NCBI GenBank assembly: GCA_016180285.1
Contig: JACPBO010000036.1
Coordinates: 1-45,831, forward strand
Source: Candidatus Woesearchaeota archaeon
GTDB lineage: Archaea; Nanobdellota; Nanobdellia; Woesearchaeales; JACPBO01
DNA: 45,831 bases
Reading direction: 5' to 3'
Shown here: piece by piece, positions 8,430 to 15,713 of the stretch
Numbering within the stretch: position 1 is the stretch's first letter
Layout: each line of letters opens with the position of its first letter
Position numbers and translations under genes: made by a program
The notes under the pieces: model-generated
What the model was told of the DNA's origin: nothing
Seen by the model: the letters and a program-made list of their open reading frames with translations, nothing else
Databases searched by the model: none

Positions 8430-8744
8430 ATGAAAGCAACTGAGTTTAAATTATCAGATCTGGGAGCTGCAATAGCAGAACTTATTTATTTAGAGGATCT
8501 GGAGAAAATATCTTATGACGCTCCTGTTAAAAGTTTTAATGAGACTTTGCCTCCTGATGCGCCAGTTGATGAAGTGCGTAAAGGTTTAAGAGACTTGGAA
8601 AATGCCAATTTCTTGTTCTTTGTTCCTAAAAAAGGCTTGTTTGGAGCAGCATATTATGGAATAAATATGGAGAAAATAGCAGAATACTTTCAAAACGATT
8701 CCAAATATATGGTTAAAATAACAAAAAAGATAGGTTTTGATTAG
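8430..8744 (+). CDS. Hypothetical protein, possible winged-helix
   Basis: About 104 residues; begins MKATEFKLSDLGAAIAELIYLEDLEK and has a middle section EVRKGLRDLENANFLFFVPKK that could form a helix-turn-helix with wing, though I cannot assign a family. The ATG at 8430 is preferred over a GTG at 8415 because GGTGAG (8418-8423) is well placed for it. A TATA-like TTTTTATATTAG lies about 40 bases upstream. No membrane segment. Confidence 0.6.
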   Translation: MKATEFKLSDLGAAIAELIYLEDLEKISYDAPVKSFNETLPPDAPVDEVRKGLRDLENANFLFFVPKKGLFGAAYYGINMEKIAEYFQNDSKYMVKITKKIGFD

Positions 8745-8768
8745 CTTTTGTCCAACTCAATAAAACCT

Positions 8769-9227
8769 TTATTTTTTCCCAAAATAAAACACTTTGTCAA
8801 CAGCGACCTCATTCGGAGAAAAACTGATTTCCTGGCCTTTTATCATCTGCTTCATATTTTTCTTTGGCTCGATTCTTATTTCCTGCTCTGGTTTTTCAGC
8901 AGTTTTTTCCTGCTTTTTCACTTCAATATCTTTATTCAATGAAGCTACATCCTGCCTTAATTTTTCAATGTCATCAACAATGCTGCTCAGCTTCGCATTT
9001 AAGCTGCTGATCTCCCTTTCCATCTTCTGATTGTATTCGTTCATTCTTGTTCTCAGAAATGTGAATCCTTCATCATCAGGCTTTACTTCCTCCTTTATCT
9101 CTTCGCCTTCTGATCCGCCGACAATTCTCTTTGCCTGCTCGTAGGCGTCTTCAGCAGACTCAGCAGATCCTGTTCTCAGAAGCTCTTTTGCAAGATTGTT
9201 GATTTTATTTACAATTTCGAAGTCCAT
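8769..9227 (-). CDS. Coiled-coil hypothetical protein
   Basis: 152 residues. N-terminal helices (NKINNLAKELLRTGSAESA), an acidic linker, then a long coiled coil at about residues 60-115 (SSLNAKLSSIVDDIEKLRQ and onwards) and a short C-terminal strand-like end (NEVAVDKVFYFGKK). No catalytic motif, signal peptide or membrane segment. The start ATG is about 10 bases from an AT-rich promoter-like tract shared with nothing else. Not recognised beyond its structure. Confidence 0.65.
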   Translation of the reverse strand: MDFEIVNKINNLAKELLRTGSAESAEDAYEQAKRIVGGSEGEEIKEEVKPDDEGFTFLRTRMNEYNQKMEREISSLNAKLSSIVDDIEKLRQDVASLNKDIEVKKQEKTAEKPEQEIRIEPKKNMKQMIKGQEISFSPNEVAVDKVFYFGKK

Positions 9228-9262
9228 GGATTAAATAAAAACGCCATCTTATTTAAAGGTTT

Positions 9263-9757
9263 TTATTTTGTTATTTCTTTCCCAAGAATATATGCCTTTT
9301 CATCGGGCCTGTAATGGCTTGCAAGCTCCCCTTCTATTTTGAAGCCGTTCTTTTTGTAGAATTCCAGATCAGATTCATTTTCAGACAGCACCGCTTCGAT
9401 TTTTGCAGTTTTTATTTTGCCATCTTTAATATGCTCTCTTATTTTTGAATCTAAAAAATCCATGATCTCTTTTTTAATATTCTCGTCCTTGCCGACAACA
9501 TGGTTGTATTTGAATCTTATATGCTTATTATCAATAGTTCTTTCCTCTATCTTCAGCAAAGCCCCGCCAACAACTTTGTTTTTATCATATGCAAAGAAAA
9601 CCCCTCCCAGCTCAGAATTCTCTCTGTCTTTTCTATCTAAATATTTTTTTATTTCTTCCAGCGATTTATAAAACACATTATGCGCAGGATATGCCTTTTT
9701 GCATAAGAGCAAAAATTCACCGGCATCTTCTTTTTGATATCTTTTAAATTCAACCAT
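9263..9757 (-). CDS. GNAT-family N-acetyltransferase
   Basis: About 164 residues with GNAT layout: an N-terminal strand and helix (FKRYQKEDAGEFLLLCKKAYP), central strands GGVFFAYDKNKVVGGALLKIEE, and the C-terminal signature SENESDLEFYKKNGFKIEGELA that typically closes the acetyl-CoA fold. The pyrophosphate-binding R/Q-x-x-G-x-G/A loop is not obvious, so the assignment rests on overall layout. ATG at 9757 is preferred over GTG at 9766 because AGGTGG stands just upstream. Substrate unknown. Confidence 0.68.
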   Translation of the reverse strand: MVEFKRYQKEDAGEFLLLCKKAYPAHNVFYKSLEEIKKYLDRKDRENSELGGVFFAYDKNKVVGGALLKIEERTIDNKHIRFKYNHVVGKDENIKKEIMDFLDSKIREHIKDGKIKTAKIEAVLSENESDLEFYKKNGFKIEGELASHYRPDEKAYILGKEITK

Positions 9758-9837
9758 ATCGGCCACCTTTAAATATTTAATATTACTTTAAGGCTTATAA
9801 ACTATTCGCTTTTATAATTACGAAACTCGTTAAAATT

Positions 9838-11058
9838 ATGAAAAAGATTATAAATAGCCTAAAACTGCCAATTAAAATGCTGGCAAAACGCGCACTAAAC
9901 ATTGCGCCATCTGCAACTTTGGCAATAGACGCAAAGGCAAAGCAGCTCAAAAAGAATGGCGAGGACATAGTTGTTTTCGGAGCTGGGCAGCCGGATTTTC
10001 CCACTCCCGACAATATAAAACATGCTGCAATAAAGGCAATAAATGATAATTTTACAGGCTACACTCCTTCCGGCGGGATAATTGAATTAAAGCAGGCAGT
10101 TGCTGCAAAATTGAAAAGGGACAATAATTTAACTTATGATCCTTCTGAAATACTGATAAGCTGCGGCGGAAAGCACACATTATATAATATTATGCAAGTT
10201 CTATTAAACAAGGGCGATAAAGTAATTCTTCCGACTCCTTATTGGGTGAGCTATGAAGAGCAGATTAAACTGGCAGAGGCAAAGCCTGTTTTTGTGAAAA
10301 CAGATAAAAGATTTAAGATAACAGCTGACAGAATATCCAAAAAGATAAATAAAAAAACAAAATTAATCATTTTAACCTCCCCAAGCAACCCGACAGGAGC
10401 AGTAATTGACGAGGAAGAATTAGTTAAGATTGCAGATTTAGCTGTAAAAAATAACATTTATGTGATCTCAGATGAGGTTTATGAATTTTTTATTTATGAC
10501 TGGAAAAAGCAGTTTTCAATAGCATCCTTGAATGATCAAATAAAAGCTCTTACAATAACTGTCAATGCTGTTTCAAAAACTTATTCAATGACAGGCTGGC
10601 GGATAGGCTATTGCGCAGGGCCAAAAGAAATAATAAATGCAATGGACAGTCTACAGAGCCATACAACATCAAACCCGACATCAGTTGCGCAGAAAGCAGC
10701 GTTAGAAGCTTTGAATGGGCCGCAGGATTCAGTTAAAATTATGGTTGAAGAATTCGATAAAAGAAGAAAGTACATGACTGAAAGATTGAACCAGATAAAA
10801 GGGATCAGCTGCAACCTTCCTGAAGGCGCTTTTTATTGCTTCCCGGACATAAGCAAAACAAAGTTAAGCTCGCTGGACTTTTCAAACAGATTGCTGGATG
10901 AAGCAAAGGTTGCTGTTGTGCCAGGAATTGCATTTGGATCAGACAGGCACGTAAGGCTGAGCTATGCAACTTCAATGGATGATATAAAGAAAGGAATGGA
11001 CAGGATAGGAGAATTCATTGACAAGATCTGTCAAGAACCACCAATCAGAAATGGGTGA
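9838..11058 (+). CDS. aspC: Aspartate/aromatic-type aminotransferase (class I/II, PLP)
   Basis: PLP enzyme moving amino groups between amino acids and 2-oxoacids. Seen: GAGQPDFPTP near the N-terminus, the cofactor-binding region SCGGKHTLYN, TSPSNPTGAV (substrate-binding NPTG), DEVYEFFIY (Asp for pyridine nitrogen), and the PLP-lysine in VSKTYSMTGWRIGY. About 406 residues as usual. The last eight or so residues (CQEPPIRNG) are encoded by the left arm of a long stem-loop, so the tail may have been altered by whatever brought that structure. Transcribed in the same direction as the downstream synthase gene. Confidence 0.92.
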   Translation: MKKIINSLKLPIKMLAKRALNIAPSATLAIDAKAKQLKKNGEDIVVFGAGQPDFPTPDNIKHAAIKAINDNFTGYTPSGGIIELKQAVAAKLKRDNNLTYDPSEILISCGGKHTLYNIMQVLLNKGDKVILPTPYWVSYEEQIKLAEAKPVFVKTDKRFKITADRISKKINKKTKLIILTSPSNPTGAVIDEEELVKIADLAVKNNIYVISDEVYEFFIYDWKKQFSIASLNDQIKALTITVNAVSKTYSMTGWRIGYCAGPKEIINAMDSLQSHTTSNPTSVAQKAALEALNGPQDSVKIMVEEFDKRRKYMTERLNQIKGISCNLPEGAFYCFPDISKTKLSSLDFSNRLLDEAKVAVVPGIAFGSDRHVRLSYATSMDDIKKGMDRIGEFIDKICQEPPIRNG

Positions 11059-11094
11059 AATGTTGCTACGATCATTGCATCAGGTGGTTCTTGA
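11031..11094. repeat. Stem-loop A: 12-bp perfect inverted repeat over the aspC stop
   Basis: TCAAGAACCACC (11031-11042) is exactly complementary to GGTGGTTCTTGA (11083-11094) with a 40-base loop. The left arm is inside the aspC coding sequence and the stop codon is in the loop. It is followed after 6 bases by a second stem-loop of the same stem length. Confidence 0.8.
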
Positions 11095-11100
11095 GCATGC

Positions 11101-11167
11101 TCGGAATTTTCCTGAAGCCAATGCACAAACGCACACCACCAGTCATAAACTGGATGGAAAATTCCGA
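11101..11167. repeat. Stem-loop B: 12-bp perfect inverted repeat before the NifV-like gene
   Basis: TCGGAATTTTCC (11101-11112) is exactly complementary to GGAAAATTCCGA (11156-11167) with a 43-base loop. The right arm ends 17 bases before the ATG of the synthase gene, so the structure would be in its leader. The loop shows weak resemblance to the reverse complement of loop A (CATTG...TCA and a GGTG stretch), suggesting two facing copies of one element. Confidence 0.75.
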
Positions 11168-11184
11168 CATTTTAACGAGGAAAT

Positions 11185-12426
11185 ATGCCCAAAATCTATA
11201 TAATTGACGTAACCAACAGGGATGGAGTGCAAACTTCAAGAATATGCCTGTCAAAGCTGCAAAAAACCATGATTAACCTTTATCTGAATGAGATGGGCGT
11301 ATTTCAAAGCGAGTTTGGATTTCCCATAACGCATCACGAAACAAATTACCTCAACGCCAATTTGGAATTGGCCAAAGCAGGCATTTTATCCCCAATTCGC
11401 CTTAGCGGCTGGATCAGGGCAATTGAAGAGGACGTAAAATTAGCATTCAAATTGGTTCCCAAGATACAGCATCTTAATCTTTCAATCTCAACTTCAGACC
11501 AAATGATACTGCATAAATTCAAGGGAAAATTAGATCGCGGCTCAATAATAAAAGAAATGACGAATGCAGCAAAAATGGCCAAAAAGTTAGGCGCGAAAAC
11601 TGTCGGGGTTAATGCTGAAGATGCGTCGCGGACAAATATGGATTACCTTCTTTCTTTTGCTTTGGCAGCGAAAGAAGCAGGGGCGGATAGATTTCGATAT
11701 TGCGATACATTGGGGTTTGACAGCCCTTTTACAATATACGAACGAATTAAGAAACTCGCTGAAGCCATAAAAATACCCATTGAAATCCATTGCCACAATG
11801 ATTTAGGGATGGCAGCGGCAAATTCCGCAGCAGGGGCAATGGCGGCAAACGATGCAGGCGTTGATGCTTATGTAAATACCTGCGTAAATGGAATAGGGGA
11901 ACGGGCAGGCAATGCAGATTTGATATCCGTTATATTGGCGCTGAAATATGGAAGCGGGCTAATGGGCAGATATATTCTGGATGAAAGGATTAATCTAAAA
12001 GTTGCTTGGAAGCTCTGCAAATATGCTTCTTATGCCTTTGGTGTGCCTATACCTATAAATCAGCCAGGCATAGGTGCGAATGCCTTTGCTCACGAATCAG
12101 GCATTCATGCAGATGGCGCTTTAAAAGACAGGCGTAATTATGAGCTCTATGACTTTGAAGCATTAGGTAGAGGCGAACCAGAGATCATTGAAACAGGAAG
12201 GGAGATTACTGTAGGCGAATATTCGGGAATAAAGGGGTTCAGAAACGTTTATGATAAATTAGAGATTACTTTTAAAGATGATGCAGAAGCAGCTAATATC
12301 TTGGAATTAGCAAGATATGCCAATGTGCATAACCAGAAGCCTCTGGTGGAAGAAGAGCTCAGGTTTATTGCCAACCACCCAGATATTGCTCGGAAAATCA
12401 TGATCGTGTCGCCGCCAAAGCAATAA
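11185..12426 (+). CDS. Homocitrate / isopropylmalate synthase family protein (NifV/LeuA-like)
   Basis: DRE-TIM metallolyase condensing acetyl-CoA with a 2-oxoacid. Seen: N-terminal VTNRDGVQT (variant of the TLRDGEQ active-site motif keeping the catalytic Arg-Asp), SISTSDQM, NAEDASRT, the metal-binding IHCHNDLGMA, NGIGERAGNADL, and HESGIHADGAL. 413 residues, close to NifV-type enzymes without the LeuA regulatory domain. The exact substrate is not decidable; from memory the N-terminal wording resembles bacterial NifV-like sequences. Arginine codons CGC/CGG are more frequent than in neighbours, hinting at transfer. No other leucine, lysine or nitrogenase-cofactor gene is nearby. Confidence 0.82.
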   Translation: MPKIYIIDVTNRDGVQTSRICLSKLQKTMINLYLNEMGVFQSEFGFPITHHETNYLNANLELAKAGILSPIRLSGWIRAIEEDVKLAFKLVPKIQHLNLSISTSDQMILHKFKGKLDRGSIIKEMTNAAKMAKKLGAKTVGVNAEDASRTNMDYLLSFALAAKEAGADRFRYCDTLGFDSPFTIYERIKKLAEAIKIPIEIHCHNDLGMAAANSAAGAMAANDAGVDAYVNTCVNGIGERAGNADLISVILALKYGSGLMGRYILDERINLKVAWKLCKYASYAFGVPIPINQPGIGANAFAHESGIHADGALKDRRNYELYDFEALGRGEPEIIETGREITVGEYSGIKGFRNVYDKLEITFKDDAEAANILELARYANVHNQKPLVEEELRFIANHPDIARKIMIVSPPKQ

Positions 12427-12479
12427 AGCGCCAAAGATCATTTCGTGATTAACCATTCTAACTTTTCCTTGTTTCAGTT

Positions 12480-12713
12480 TTATTCCTTTCCTGTTACCTC
12501 TCTCATAGCCTGCTCAATTTTCGCGCTCATGTTATAGCCTTTTTCCCTGCAAAATTTCTTGAATCTTGAAGCTATTGACTTATCCACTGTAAAATTGAGC
12601 CTTGTTTTTGTTCTTATTCTCTTTGTTTTTTCAAATTCCTGCAGAGTTTCAAATAATGCGGAGTCTTTCTTTGCGATTTCATCCGCAATTTTCAAAAATT
12701 TATTTGATCGCAT
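12480..12713 (-). CDS. Ribbon-helix-helix antitoxin (partner of Doc-like toxin)
   Basis: 77 residues. The C-terminal half (TRLNFTVDKSIASRFKKFCREKGYNMSAKIEQAMREV) has the strand-helix-helix pattern of RHH repressors. It overlaps the 3' end of the Doc-like gene by 14 bases, so the two are co-translated with toxin first. Inferred to neutralise the toxin and to bind the promoter palindrome; not proven by sequence alone. Confidence 0.72.
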   Translation of the reverse strand: MRSNKFLKIADEIAKKDSALFETLQEFEKTKRIRTKTRLNFTVDKSIASRFKKFCREKGYNMSAKIEQAMREVTGKE

Positions 12714-13041
12714 CTTTTATCATCTCCTCGATTTTTACAATGCCCGATATATTTTTTAAGAGCATTTCTTTGATTAGCTTTGCAATTTTATCATCATAAG
12801 TTTCATAGCCTTCATACTCTGCATAGCTTTTTATCAGCAACGCAGTTGTCCTTTTGTTTCCTTCCTCAAAGACATGGTCAATCAGTATTGCCCTCGCCAG
12901 CCAAGCCAATGCCTTTGTCCAATTCTCATTTTTTCTGGAATAACTCAATGCAAAATCCAAACTGGCTTCATTATGAAAAGCGCCATCTGCAAATTTCTGG
13001 TTCAATGCAACAATATCTTTTTTAGTCAGTATAAACTTCAT
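12700..13041 (-). CDS. Doc/Fic-family toxin
   Basis: 113 residues, close to Doc (about 126). Seen: the active-site motif HVFEEGNKRTTALL at about residues 56-69, the Doc form (GNKRT) that lacks the second Arg of AMP-transferring Fic proteins; Doc proteins are known to phosphorylate EF-Tu. The preceding helices (FALSYSRKNENWTKALAWLARAIL) fit the fold. In an operon with an RHH protein; upstream lies a palindrome overlapping the TATA box. Confidence 0.85.
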   Translation of the reverse strand: MKFILTKKDIVALNQKFADGAFHNEASLDFALSYSRKNENWTKALAWLARAILIDHVFEEGNKRTTALLIKSYAEYEGYETYDDKIAKLIKEMLLKNISGIVKIEEMIKDAIK

Positions 13042-13052
13042 TTTAGATACTT

Positions 13053-13068
13053 ATTTATACATATAAAT
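13053..13068. promoter_or_regulatory. Palindrome over the TATA box of the Doc-RHH operon
   Basis: ATTTATA and TATAAAT form a perfect 7-bp inverted repeat with a 2-base spacer, 12 bases ahead of the Doc start codon on the minus strand. The position on the core promoter fits an operator for autoregulation by the RHH antitoxin, the usual mode in such modules (inference). A very AT-rich palindrome can also arise from the TATA box itself. Confidence 0.5.
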
Positions 13069-13099
13069 GTGTATTGATATTTAAAGCTTTTGGTTTTTT

Positions 13100-13168
13100 C
13101 CTTTGTCAGCAACAAGAATGATCGGATAGTGCTTCAGCAGATCGCTGACAAGCGTCATTGATGAATTT
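13100..13168 (-). repeat. 69-bp duplicate of the CBS gene fragment (copy B)
   Basis: Identical at all 69 positions to 14186-14254, which lies inside the HTH-CBS gene. In coding sense it gives NSSMTLVSDLLKHYPIILV then ADKGK and runs into a different ending (NQKL, stop) instead of the native EGLITKADLLKKV. It sits just past the 3' end of the 269-residue gene, so that gene is bracketed by the two copies. Confidence 0.95.
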
Positions 13169-13194
13169 CCTTGAATTACAATTAACATTACATT

Positions 13195-14004
13195 CTAGAA
13201 AGCATTAACAGAATAATTTGCAATTCCAAAATATTGTTTAAATCCAATTGCAACTTCGCTTGTCATTGTTTCGTCAAGTTCAAAATGAGACCATATAATG
13301 GGAATCTTTTTCTCATAATCTGAGAAAATGTTAAATAAGCTCTGAATGAATTTCTGTTTTGCGTCTTCGGGGTTTTTCACATCATCTCTTCCAACACAGT
13401 GCTGAAATAGATTGGTCATATTAGCAAATGATATATCTAATTTCCTTTTTTCTAAGATCCTGCCAACCGCATGCGTATACTCTAAATTCATTAAATCACC
13501 TTCACATAGAACAATGGTGCTTTTTTTTAATTTATCTTGAACTACACTAAATCTCTCTTCACCAGCCATATAATGATATCTGCCTAAGCTTTCTATTTCT
13601 TTATTAAAATGTATTTCTGTATTATTAACACTTTCTAAAAAATTATCCTTGATGACTCTTCGAGTATAATCTTTTAAGTTTGGTTCGCATCTTATCGCTT
13701 CTATATTATAAGCCATCCACTCAAGAATAAATTTATTCTTATCAAAAACAAACCATGTTTCAAAAGGCATCTCAGGGCAGATAGACATTAATCCTCCTGT
13801 ACCTACAACCATTCCCGCCTTATTTTCATAATTAGCTTCATTAGAAAATAATTTCTTCACTTCATCTAATACACCCGCCATATTGTCATCATTACTAAAA
13901 ACAAAAGATGTATTTCTTTCACTAGAGCTCTCTTTAATCTCAATCCTATTAAATTCTTCTTGTAAATCCCTTTCTAGTGTAGATGAAGTAATTCCCCCAA
14001 TCAT
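13195..14004 (-). CDS. Hypothetical protein bracketed by CBS-gene repeats
   Basis: 269 residues. Contains GMVVGTGGLMSICPEMPFETWFVFDKNKFILEW, LGRYHYMAGEERFSVVQDKLKK and SFANMTNLFQHCVG; the spacing of a GTGG loop and a later IVLCEGDL strand is reminiscent of Rossmann/methyltransferase-like proteins, but I cannot name a family and make no functional claim. Has its own TATA-like CTTTATAAAAC about 30 bases before the start. Lies between two perfect 69-bp repeats and has no counterpart elsewhere in the window; probably an accessory insertion. Confidence 0.65.
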   Translation of the reverse strand: MIGGITSSTLERDLQEEFNRIEIKESSSERNTSFVFSNDDNMAGVLDEVKKLFSNEANYENKAGMVVGTGGLMSICPEMPFETWFVFDKNKFILEWMAYNIEAIRCEPNLKDYTRRVIKDNFLESVNNTEIHFNKEIESLGRYHYMAGEERFSVVQDKLKKSTIVLCEGDLMNLEYTHAVGRILEKRKLDISFANMTNLFQHCVGRDDVKNPEDAKQKFIQSLFNIFSDYEKKIPIIWSHFELDETMTSEVAIGFKQYFGIANYSVNAF

Positions 14005-14136
14005 CTGAAATGAGAATATTATCTGTTTTATAAAGATTACCTTTTCAATAACTGACTAGTGATGATCATCATTTCTCGTCAGTCCTACTTTCTTTGACTT
14101 TTTCATTGCTTTGCAGCAAAATATACTAACAACCCT

Positions 14137-14656
14137 CTAAACTTTCTTCAGCAAATCCGCCTTTGTTATTAATCCTTCTAATTTCCCTTTGTCAGCAACA
14201 AGAATGATCGGATAGTGCTTCAGCAGATCGCTGACAAGCGTCATTGATGAATTTTTGGATATTATCGGCGGAGTCTCTTCCATTCGATGCGATGTCCTTG
14301 CCTATGTTGTTTATTATTGTCGCTTCAGATATGATGCCAACAACATTGCTTCTTTCAACTACAGGAACCTGCGATATAGCATGCTTCCTCATCAGTTTTA
14401 TTGCGCTGTCAACCTTGTCATTCGGCTTTAGGGAAATTATCTTTTTGATCATGAGCTGCTCTGCCTTTGGCTCTTTTTCCTCTTTAAAAGAAGCCAGAAC
14501 TTCAAAAAGCTTCTTTGTTTTTGTGTAAGACGGCTCTATTAATCTTGCTTCAAGCTTTGCAATAAAGCTCTGCGAAACATTAGCTAATTTAGCAAGGTCT
14601 GACTGCGTTATCCCGAGCTTCCTTCTTAATATTTTGATTTCTTCTAATTCAGGCAT
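14137..14656 (-). pseudogene. HTH-CBS regulatory protein, frameshifted in the second CBS repeat
   Basis: Residues 1-60 form an XRE-type helix-turn-helix (LRRKLGITQSDLAKLANVSQSFIAKLEARLIEPS); a CBS domain follows (LKPNDKVDSAIKLMRKHAISQVPVVERSNVVGIISEATI). The frame then runs into an unrelated tail ending at 14192, while the proper second CBS repeat (MEETPPIISKNSS ... YPIILVADKGKLEGLITKADLLKKV, stop at 14137) continues in another frame. The shift lies near 14283-14300 and corresponds to a one-base change. Such proteins are known archaeal regulators sensing adenosyl ligands. Decay or a sequencing error are both possible. Confidence 0.8.
14186..14254 (-). repeat. 69-bp direct repeat inside the HTH-CBS gene (copy A)
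   Basis: Perfect partner of 13100-13168 in the same orientation, 1086 bases apart. This copy is in its native context: flanking bases continue the second CBS repeat of the host gene on both sides. Confidence 0.95.
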
Positions 14657-14790
14657 TTTTTAATGGGTAAGAAATAAGAGATATATAAATTTATTCTTAT
14701 GGAAATGCTAAATAAATTTTTACTTTTAAATAGTTACAATAGAAAGATTTATAAACTGCTTTTCATTATGTCCTTTAAGGGTAAATTAAA

Positions 14791-15555
14791 ATGAGATTAT
14801 TGGGTATACTGGGGCTAAGAGAAAGTACAGCTAAAAACAAGCCTGAAGAGGAAAAATACAGCCGTGCAATGGAAGTAGCTGAATTAATAATTGACTCATA
14901 TCCAGAAATAGACAGGACCAAAAGGGATGTTTGGGACCATGGGAAAGATGATCGCAAAATAGTTAATAAAGACGGAAGCGTAACTTATTTGGGTTGGAAT
15001 GATGATGCAGTAGTTTGTATCAGCAAAAATAGCAGTAGTTGGTACGGTATTGATTGCCACATTATGGCAAGAGATAAAAAAGAAAGAAATAATTGGGACA
15101 GATATAGCATTTCAGCAACCATTGATTATAGGGGTGTTAACCAGAACTTTATAGAAGAAGAATTAAGAAAAAGCGGTGTTTCAGACAAAAGGAATCTTGG
15201 CCATATAGACATTGATGTTTATAAACTTGGTCAGAATGAGTTCGGAATGTATGATGTAGAAGGACGGGCTTTAATGGATTTGCTTCATGTGACGCTGGCA
15301 CGTGAAATTGCCCCAAAGTACGGCATTAAAATGAAGATTGGCGGCGGTTGTTGCGGCAATAAAGAACGTGTAGAATTTAGCGTGCATAATCTGCAGGAAA
15401 ATAACATAAATAACCTTGTTGAAGCAGTTAAAAGGTACAATTTCCTTATTTCTCTGCCGGAATTTAAAAATATTAAAGAGGCAAATCTGCAAAGAATTGA
15501 GTCTGAATTGCGGGATTTAGCAATAATCAGTAAAAATCATCATTCTGCCCATTAA
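14791..15555 (+). CDS. Hypothetical protein
   Basis: 254 residues, soluble, mixed charge. Notable points are a tryptophan-rich first third (VWDHGKDDRK, YLGWNDDAVV, NSSSWYGIDC), a glycine/cysteine patch KIGGGCCGNKERVEF near residue 185, and a helical C-terminus. No family recognised. It has its own TATA box (AAGATTTATAAAC near 14745) and is followed by an intrinsic-type hairpin and T run, so it is a single-gene unit between the divergent HTH-CBS gene and metK. Confidence 0.65.
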   Translation: MRLLGILGLRESTAKNKPEEEKYSRAMEVAELIIDSYPEIDRTKRDVWDHGKDDRKIVNKDGSVTYLGWNDDAVVCISKNSSSWYGIDCHIMARDKKERNNWDRYSISATIDYRGVNQNFIEEELRKSGVSDKRNLGHIDIDVYKLGQNEFGMYDVEGRALMDLLHVTLAREIAPKYGIKMKIGGGCCGNKERVEFSVHNLQENNINNLVEAVKRYNFLISLPEFKNIKEANLQRIESELRDLAIISKNHHSAH

Positions 15556-15566
15556 GAAATGTTCTC

Positions 15567-15593
15567 AAAATATTCCTATTGGAATATTTTTTT
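15567..15593 (+). terminator. Stem-loop with T tract after the 254-residue gene
   Basis: AAAATATTCC (15567-15576) pairs with GGAATATTTT (15581-15590) around TATT, and the stem runs straight into further T residues. It begins 11 bases past the stop codon. The layout is that of an intrinsic terminator; in archaea the T tract alone is usually the main signal. Confidence 0.65.
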
Positions 15594-15672
15594 CAGCAAT
15601 ATTTATAAATAAGAAGCTGGTAAAGGGAGTATGGGCATTTATTTAAGGGTGGAATCATATGCATAGTTATTT

Positions 15673-15710
15673 TCTTTATAATATGAATTATACAAAAATG
15701 AGGAGGAATT
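15673..15710 (+). promoter_or_regulatory. metK promoter and strong ribosome binding site
   Basis: TTTATAATAT (near 15675) is followed by AGGAGGAATT at 15701-15710, 3 bases before the ATG. A second TATA-like TTTATAAATAAG lies near 15603. The 100-odd bases between show no clear riboswitch fold by eye. Confidence 0.5.
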
Positions 15711-15713
15711 AAC

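Noticed and set aside
12427-12479. Terminator after the NifV-like gene
   Set aside because: GATCATTTCGTGATT pairs only weakly and is not followed by a T run in the right place.
15594-15713. SAM riboswitch ahead of metK
   Set aside because: No recognisable SAM-I/II/III core or long pairing was found; only TATA boxes and a Shine-Dalgarno sequence are evident.
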